Assembly (NCBI RefSeq): GCF_000379065.1
Contig: NZ_KB900614.1
Coordinates: forward strand, 128,265-192,264
Reading direction: 5' to 3'
DNA from: Salinispora mooreana
Lineage (GTDB): Bacteria > Actinomycetota > Actinomycetes > Mycobacteriales > Micromonosporaceae
Length of the DNA stretch: 64,000 bases
Shown here: one piece after another, positions 57,578 to 64,000 of the stretch
Numbering within the stretch: position 1 is the first letter of the stretch
Layout of the letters: every line of letters starts with the position of its first letter
Program-made: the position numbers and the translations under genes
The notes under the pieces: model-generated
Told to the model about the DNA's origin: nothing
Databases searched by the model: none
Seen by the model: the letters and a program-made list of their open reading frames with translations, nothing else

Positions 57578-58591
57578 ATGATCGGCCTGTGGGACACCAC
57601 CGGCAACGAGGTGGTCAAGGCGCTCGCTGCCGAACGGCGCAGCGCCGGCGGGGTGGCCAGTGGCATGGCACTCACCCTGGTCGTGGTGGTGGACGAGAAA
57701 CGGGTCCGGGAGGCGGAGGCAGCGGCGACGATCGCTTCCGCCGCCCACCCGTGCCGGCTGCTGATCGTGGTTCGCTCCGATGTGGATCGGGATCGAAACC
57801 GGCTGGACGCGGAGATCGTGGTGGGTGGCCGGCTCGGCCCCGGCGAGGCGGTGGTGGCCCGGATGCACGGGCGGCTGGCCCTGCACGCCGAGTCGGTGGT
57901 GATGCCGCTGCTGGTGCCGGACGTACCGGTGGTGACCTGGTGGCACGGGGATCCGCCAGCCGAGATCGCCACCGACTTCCTGGGTGTGGTGGCCGACCGG
58001 CGCATCACCGACGCCGCGCAGGCCGACAACCCGATCGAGGCGCTGCGGCAGCGGGCGCACGACTACGCGCCCGGCGACACCGACCTGGCCTGGACCCGGG
58101 TCACGTTGTGGCGCGCCCTGGTGGCGGGTGCCTTCGACACCACCGAGGCGCAGGTCACCGCGGCGACCGTGGTGGCACCACCGACCGATCCGACGGCCGC
58201 GTTGATGCGCGGCTGGCTCGCCTCCCGGCTGGGGATCGCCCCCGAGTGGCGGCACACCGACCAGTACTCCCGGATGCATGAGGTGCAATTGCGCTGTGCC
58301 AACGGCGACGAGCTGACGCTGACCCGCAACGACAGCATGGCAGTTTTCCGCCGCACCGGTCAGGATGACCGCCTCCTACCGCTGGTGCGCCGGCCGCTCG
58401 GCGACGAGCTGGCCGAGGAGTTGCGCCGGCTCGACGCCGACCAGGTATACGCGGAGGCGCTCGGTGCCGCGGCGGGGCTCTCCGGGCTGGAACGCCGGCC
58501 CGCGCAACGGGTGCATGTCTGGAAGGACCCGGCTCAGGCCCAACGGGCCGAGGCCGGGATTACCACGCACGCTGGGATCGCACGGGCATGA
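57578..58591 (+). CDS. opcA: G6PDH assembly protein OpcA
   Basis: The ATG at 57578 follows GGGAGG and gives 337 residues beginning MIGLWDTTGNEVVKALA. The N-terminal half carries LTLVVVVDEKRVREAEAAA, and the central VTWWHGDPP is typical of OpcA. It supports glucose-6-phosphate dehydrogenase. The stop overlaps the pgl start by 4 bases. Confidence 0.94.
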   Translation: MIGLWDTTGNEVVKALAAERRSAGGVASGMALTLVVVVDEKRVREAEAAATIASAAHPCRLLIVVRSDVDRDRNRLDAEIVVGGRLGPGEAVVARMHGRLALHAESVVMPLLVPDVPVVTWWHGDPPAEIATDFLGVVADRRITDAAQADNPIEALRQRAHDYAPGDTDLAWTRVTLWRALVAGAFDTTEAQVTAATVVAPPTDPTAALMRGWLASRLGIAPEWRHTDQYSRMHEVQLRCANGDELTLTRNDSMAVFRRTGQDDRLLPLVRRPLGDELAEELRRLDADQVYAEALGAAAGLSGLERRPAQRVHVWKDPAQAQRAEAGITTHAGIARA

Positions 58592-59358
58592 GCGAGGCGA
58601 GTATCGCGGTCCACGCCGACGCCGAGCTGCTGGCGCAGGCGGTGGCCGCCCGGTTACTGGTCCGAATCCTCGATGCACAGACCGGGCGCGGTCAGGCGTC
58701 GGTGGTGTTGACCGGTGGGCGGATCGCCGCCGCCGTCTACCGGGCCTTGGCGGCCCTGCCCGCCCGCGAGGCGGTCGACTGGTCCCGGGTGGACGTCTGG
58801 TGGGGCGACGAGCGGTTCCTGCCCGAGGGTGACCCACAGCGCAACGCGACGCAGGCCCGGGCGGCGCTCCTGGACGCGGTGCCGCTGGACCCGGCCCGGG
58901 TGCACCCGATGCCGGCTTCGGACGACCCGGCCGGTAGCGACCCGGAAGAGGCCGCCACCCGGTACGCGGCGGCGCTGGCCCAGGCGGCCCGCCCCGGCAC
59001 CGCCGTCCTCCCCCACTTCGACGTGCTCCTGCTGGGAGTGGGCGAGGACGGGCACGTGGCCTCGGTCTTCCCAGAGCATCCGGTGCACTACGAGAGCCGG
59101 CCGGTCAGTGCGGTCCGGGGCAGCCCGAAGCCGCCACCGATCCGGACCACCCTGACCCTGCCGACGATCAACACCGCCGAGGAGGTGTGGCTGGTCGCCA
59201 GCGGGGCGGACAAGGCCCGCGCGGTCGGCCTGGCGCTGGCTGGTGCGGGGCCGGTGCAGCTACCGGCCGCGGGTGTGCGGGGCGTCAACCGCACCCTCTG
59301 GTTGCTGGATCGGAGCGCCGCCGCCGACCTACCCGCCCGCTTCCGCAGCGTCCGCTGA
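58588..59358 (+). CDS. pgl: 6-phosphogluconolactonase
   Basis: This 256-residue DevB/SOL-type lactonase has VVLTGGRIAAAVY near residue 32, VDVWWGDERFLPEGDPQRN near 70 and VLLLGVGEDGHVASVFP near 147, the active-site run of the family. It hydrolyses the product of Zwf. It is the last gene of the operon and is followed by a terminator that begins in its stop codon. Confidence 0.95.
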   Translation: MSEASIAVHADAELLAQAVAARLLVRILDAQTGRGQASVVLTGGRIAAAVYRALAALPAREAVDWSRVDVWWGDERFLPEGDPQRNATQARAALLDAVPLDPARVHPMPASDDPAGSDPEEAATRYAAALAQAARPGTAVLPHFDVLLLGVGEDGHVASVFPEHPVHYESRPVSAVRGSPKPPPIRTTLTLPTINTAEEVWLVASGADKARAVGLALAGAGPVQLPAAGVRGVNRTLWLLDRSAAADLPARFRSVR

Positions 59359-59400
59359 GGTGTCGCCCGTGGCGGCACGGCGGCCGCGGGCGACACCTCA
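59356..59400 (+). terminator. Terminator of the pentose phosphate operon
   Basis: TGAGGTGTCGCCCG (59356-59369) and CGGGCGACACCTCA (59387-59400) form a perfect 14-bp stem that starts inside the pgl stop. Confidence 0.85.
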
Positions 59401-59421
59401 GCGGCGGGATGGGGTATACGA

Positions 59422-59459
59422 ACCGCGCGCGGCTCGTCCGAAGACGAACCGCGCGCGGT
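59422..59459 (-). terminator. Terminator of the secG-side genes
   Basis: An 11-bp arm pair (59422-59432 with 59449-59459), one mismatch and five more pairs close on a CGAA loop, 21 bases after the secG stop on the minus strand. Confidence 0.75.
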
Positions 59460-59479
59460 GGTGACTCGATGTGCTGGGT

Positions 59480-59740
59480 TCAGCCGAGGCTGGACTGCTG
59501 AAGACGCAGCCAGAGCCCCAGACCGACGATGCAGGCGAACCAGACGATGCCCACCAGAACGGTGTAGCGGTCCAGGTTCTTCTCGGCAACCGACGACCCA
59601 GCCAGGCTGGAGCTGACCCCGCCGCCGAACATGCTGGACATCCCACCGCCCTTACCCCGGTGTAGCAGGATCAGCAGGGTGAGCATGACGCTCGTAATGA
59701 CCAGCAACACGATCAACGTGTACGCGAACCAGATCGGCAT
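59480..59740 (-). CDS. secG: Preprotein translocase subunit SecG
   Basis: This 86-residue protein has two transmembrane helices (about 5-27 and 58-77) joined by a Gly/Ser-rich loop containing HRGKGGGMSSMFGGG, the SecG signature. It assists the SecYE channel. It follows tpiA by 96 bases on the same strand, the usual actinobacterial neighbour. Confidence 0.95.
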   Translation of the reverse strand: MPIWFAYTLIVLLVITSVMLTLLILLHRGKGGGMSSMFGGGVSSSLAGSSVAEKNLDRYTVLVGIVWFACIVGLGLWLRLQQSSLG

Positions 59741-59836
59741 GGCGGGGGACAGTCCTCTCGTTGCGATCCTCGCCCGAGCAGAACGGGCACGGCGGCACCG
59801 ACCGGCGGACGGGCGGAGTCAAGGATAGCGAAGCGA

Positions 59837-60628
59837 TCAGCCGGTGGTGTGCTCCGGGAACCGGCAGATCTTCGCGAACTCCTCAGCGTCCAGGCTGGCA
59901 CCGCCGACAAGGGCACCATCCACGTCCGGCTGAGCCATGATGGCGGCCACGTTCGAGGACTTGACCGACCCGCCGTACAGGACCCGAACCCGGTCGGCCG
60001 TCTCCTGGCCGAAGTGCCCGGCAAGGCGCTCACGGAGCGCCCCACACACCTCCTGGGCGTCCTCCGGGGTGGCCGTCTTGCCGGTGCCGATCGCCCAGAC
60101 CGGCTCGTACGCGACGACAACCTGGGCCACCTGCTCGGCGGCGAGCCCCTTGAGCGCGGCATCGAGCTGGTCGTTGCAGTGCGCCACCTGGCCGCCCTGC
60201 TCCCGAACCTCCAGCCCCTCCCCCACACAGAGGATCGGGGTGAGCCCATGGGTGAGCGCCGCCTGCACCTTCGCGTTGACGACCGCGTCGTCCTCGTGAT
60301 GGTTCGCCCGCCGCTCGGAGTGACCGACCGCCACGTACGTGCAGCCCAGCTTGGTCAGCATCGACCCGGCGATGTCACCGGTGTGCGCTCCCGACGCGTG
60401 CGGCGAGAGGTCCTGCGCGCCATAGCCAACCAGCAGCTTGTCCCCGTCAACGGCGGTCTGCACCGTCCGTAGGTCGGTGAACGGCGGTAGCACCACCGTC
60501 TCGACATCGGTGAGCTGCTTCGCGGTGAGACTCGCGGCGAGCTTCTGCACCAGCAGATTCGCCTCGAGATGGTTGAGGTTCATCTTCCAGTTGCCGGCCA
60601 TCAGTGGCCGGCGGGTGGGGTTGGCCAT
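59837..60628 (-). CDS. tpiA: Triosephosphate isomerase
   Basis: This 263-residue glycolytic enzyme has GNWKMNLN near residue 12 with the substrate Lys, VGHSERR near 100 with the catalytic His, [13 protein letters not shown] near 173 with the catalytic Glu, and [10 protein letters not shown] near 220. It starts at the base after the pgk stop, so the two genes are tightly coupled. Confidence 0.97.
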   Translation of the reverse strand: MANPTRRPLMAGNWKMNLNHLEANLLVQKLAASLTAKQLTDVETVVLPPFTDLRTVQTAVDGDKLLVGYGAQDLSPHASGAHTGDIAGSMLTKLGCTYVAVGHSERRANHHEDDAVVNAKVQAALTHGLTPILCVGEGLEVREQGGQVAHCNDQLDAALKGLAAEQVAQVVVAYEPVWAIGTGKTATPEDAQEVCGALRERLAGHFGQETADRVRVLYGGSVKSSNVAAIMAQPDVDGALVGGASLDAEEFAKICRFPEHTTG

Positions 60629-61828
60629 TCAGCTCTCCAAGGCCGCGATGCCGGGGAGGGTCTTGCCCTCCAGGTACTCAAGACTGGCGCCGCCACCGGT
60701 CGAGATGTGGCTGAACGCCTGCTCGTCAAGGCCGAGGACCCGCACCGCGGCGGCGGAGTCGCCGCCGCCAACCACGGTGAACGCGTCCGACGTCGCGATC
60801 GCCTCGGCGACGCCACGGGTGCCGTGCGCGAAGGCCGCCATCTCGAACACGCCCATCGGGCCGTTCCAGAAGATCGTCCGAGCGTCCCGCAGCGCGGCGG
60901 CGAAACCAGCCACCGTCGCCGGACCGATGTCGAGCCCGACCCGCTTGCTGGGGATCCCGTCGGCCCGCACCGTGTCGTGCGCGGCGTCGGGGGCGAACGC
61001 GTCCGCCACCACCACGTCAACCGGAAGCATGATCTTGCCGTCGGCACGCTCCAGCAGGCTGCGGCAGGTCTCGACCATCTCCTCCTCCAGTAACGAGGTG
61101 CCCACCTCGTAGCCCTGCGCCTTGAGGAAGGTGAAGCACATGCCGCCGCCGACCAGCAGCCGGTCGACCTTCGGCAGCAGCGCCTCGATCACCGCCAGCT
61201 TGTCGGAGACCTTCGACCCACCGAGCACCACCACGTACGGGCGGTCCGGCTCCCCGGCGAGGGTGCCGAGCACCTCCACCTCGCGCAGCACCAGCCGGCC
61301 CGCCACGTGCGGCAGCCGGGCCGGTACGTCGTACACGCTGGCGTGCCGACGGTGCACCGCGCCGAACGCGTCGTCCACGTACGCGTCGGCGAGCGCGGCG
61401 AGCTGGTCGGCGAAGGCACCCCGCTCCGCCTCGTCCTTGCTGGTCTCGCCCGGGTTGAACCGGAGGTTTTCCAGCAGGGCGACCTGACCGTCGGCGAGAC
61501 CGGCCACGGTGGACCGGGCCGAGTCGCCGACCGTGTCCTCGGCGACGTGCACCGGCGCGCCGAGCAGCTCACCGAGCCGCTCGGCGACCGGACGCAGGCT
61601 GAACGCCGGGTCGGGGCTACCCTTCGGCCGCCCCAGGTGGGAGCAGACGACCACCTTCGCGCCGGCCTGGACGAGCGCGCCCAGGGTCGGCAGCACGGCC
61701 CGGACCCGGCCGTCGTCGGTGATCTGACCAGTCTGCTTGTCGAGCGGGACGTTCAGGTCCGCGCGGACCAACACCCGCCGACCCGTTACCTCCTCGGCGA
61801 GCAGGTCGTCGAGGGTGCGGATAGTCAC
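60629..61828 (-). CDS. pgk: Phosphoglycerate kinase
   Basis: This 399-residue enzyme makes ATP from 1,3-bisphosphoglycerate. It has [13 protein letters not shown] near residue 18, SHLGRPKG near 62, the conserved [11 protein letters not shown] near 200, and nucleotide-binding GDSAAAV near 355. It is followed directly by tpiA and preceded by gap after 52 bases. Confidence 0.97.
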   Translation of the reverse strand: MTIRTLDDLLAEEVTGRRVLVRADLNVPLDKQTGQITDDGRVRAVLPTLGALVQAGAKVVVCSHLGRPKGSPDPAFSLRPVAERLGELLGAPVHVAEDTVGDSARSTVAGLADGQVALLENLRFNPGETSKDEAERGAFADQLAALADAYVDDAFGAVHRRHASVYDVPARLPHVAGRLVLREVEVLGTLAGEPDRPYVVVLGGSKVSDKLAVIEALLPKVDRLLVGGGMCFTFLKAQGYEVGTSLLEEEMVETCRSLLERADGKIMLPVDVVVADAFAPDAAHDTVRADGIPSKRVGLDIGPATVAGFAAALRDARTIFWNGPMGVFEMAAFAHGTRGVAEAIATSDAFTVVGGGDSAAAVRVLGLDEQAFSHISTGGGASLEYLEGKTLPGIAALES

Positions 61829-61880
61829 CGGACCGACCTTCCCTTCGTTACCAGGCCCCCCGCGAGCTGCCTACGCGCAC

Positions 61881-63002
<1,122 letters not shown>

Positions 63003-63150
63003 TCAGAGGGACCGACCGCCCGAGGCGGTGCGCACGGCGAGGAATGCCGAGTGCCGGCTCCCTTGCCGTACGCAGCGACCCTATCCGAGCACGGGGGTTC
63101 ACGCTGCGGCGGGTGGCGATCCTGCCGCCCCGTAAGCCGCCACCGTCCTA

Positions 63151-64000
63151 TCAGACCACGAGCATGTCCGGCGTGACTGCCGCTTCGGTATCCGGGATGC
63201 CGAGATCGCGGGCTCGCTTGTCGGCGAGCGCGAGCAGCCGCCGGATCCGGCCGGCGATCGCGTCCTTGGTCAACGGCGGGTCGGCGAGCGCGCCCAGCTC
63301 CTCCAGCGATGCCTGGCGATGCTCCAGCCGAAGCCGCCCGGCTGAGGTCAGGTGGTGCGGCGCGTCGTCAGCGAGGATCTCCAGCGCACGGGTGACCCGA
63401 GCGGCGGCGGCGACCGCCGCGCGCGCCGACCGACGCAGGTTCGCGTCGTCGAAGTTCGCCAACCGGTTCGCGGTGGCCCGCACCTCCCGCCGAACCCGAC
63501 GTTCCTCCCAGGCCAGCACGCTGGCGTGGGCACCGATCCGGGTGAGCAGGGCGGCGATGGCGTCGCCGTCCTTGACGACCACCCGATCCACGCCCCGTAC
63601 CTCGCGGTTCTTCGCGGCGATGCCGATCCGGCGGGCCGCGCCGACCAGGGCGAGTGCCGACTCCGGGCCGGGGCAGGTGATCTCCATCGCGCTGGAGCGA
63701 CCCGGCTCGGTGAGGGAACCGTGCGCCATGAACGCGCCACGCCACGCCGAGACCGCGCAGCAGACGTTGGCAGCCACCACGTGCGGTGGCAGACCCCGCA
63801 CCGGACGACCGCGGACATCGAGCAGGCCGGTCTGCCGGGCCAGGAACTCGCCGTCCTTGACCACCCGCACGATGAAGTGGCTGCCCTTACGCAGACCACC
63901 GGAGGCGAGGACGTGGATCTCGCTGGGGTAGCCGTAGACCTCGGCGACCTCACGCCGCAGCCGTCGGGCCACCGCCCCGGTGTCCAGTTCGGCCTCCACG
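63151..64000 (-). CDS. whiA: DNA-binding sporulation regulator WhiA (partial, N-terminus outside window)
   Basis: The last 283 codons of a protein usually about 325 residues long are in the window. The LAGLIDADG-derived N-terminal fold ([27 protein letters not shown]) is followed by the C-terminal helix-turn-helix ([30 protein letters not shown]). WhiA controls sporulation septation genes in Streptomyces and is conserved across Gram-positive bacteria. It lies upstream of gap with a 265-base gap, as in other actinobacteria. Confidence 0.95.
   Translation of the reverse strand, partial: VEAELDTGAVARRLRREVAEVYGYPSEIHVLASGGLRKGSHFIVRVVKDGEFLARQTGLLDVRGRPVRGLPPHVVAANVCCAVSAWRGAFMAHGSLTEPGRSSAMEITCPGPESALALVGAARRIGIAAKNREVRGVDRVVVKDGDAIAALLTRIGAHASVLAWEERRVRREVRATANRLANFDDANLRRSARAAVAAAARVTRALEILADDAPHHLTSAGRLRLEHRQASLEELGALADPPLTKDAIAGRIRRLLALADKRARDLGIPDTEAAVTPDMLVV

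Overview
The window is about 70% GC and tightly packed, with GTG starts, ATGA/GTGA stop-start overlaps and hairpin terminators that lack U-tracts. This is an actinomycete chromosome. Gene order and the secreted glycan enzymes fit Micromonosporaceae (Salinispora or Micromonospora type), but that placement is inference. Much of the window follows, from memory, the same gene set as the Mycobacterium tuberculosis stretch Rv1485 to Rv1423: fabG-fabI-hemH, moxR-DUF58-VWA, acn, acnR, ABC-F with a tiny HTH protein and crotonase, the suf operon with sufR, ctaA, ctaB, tkt-tal-zwf-opcA-pgl, secG, tpiA-pgk-gap and whiA.

Layout. 1-3129: fatty-acid and heme genes on the minus strand, with a partial HAD phosphatase at the edge. 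3130-3691: a gap holding a strong ribosome site buried in a hairpin, and a 28-residue membrane peptide. 3732-6777: moxR/DUF58/VWA. 7019-13533: accessory genes (two PH-domain membrane proteins, PAP2 enzyme, FlK-like thioesterase, metallo-beta-lactamase-fold hydrolase, MarR regulator, drug exporter). 13534-16247: a structured leader and a secreted LPMO, then decayed genes, including a polyketide synthase scrap and a frameshifted acetyltransferase. 16360-19919: asnB and an aminopeptidase P. 19920-22638: two copies of one leader, the first before a collapsed paralogue and the second before a secreted beta-helix protein. 22706-26462: secreted pullulanase, DsbB-like protein and a small partner. 26700-33530: aconitase, DUF2630, RIO kinase, HAD enzyme, acnR and an SDR. 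33580-40101: ABC exporter, crotonase, HTH protein, ABC-F ATPase, acVLRF1 and LysE exporter. 40269-47062: sufR-B-D-ferredoxin-C-S-U-T. 47162-50745: ctaA, ATP-grasp, a small protein and ctaB. 51001-59358: pentose phosphate operon. 59480-62885: secG, tpiA, pgk, gap. 63151-64000: partial whiA.

The backbone serves central carbon metabolism, Fe-S assembly and heme/cytochrome oxidase maturation. The most unusual signals are the duplicated leader cassettes, the hairpin-buried ribosome site, a near-identical pair of likely AcnR operators plus an iron-box-like site at acn, and the decayed-gene zone. I found no tRNA, rRNA, CRISPR array, insertion sequence or prophage.
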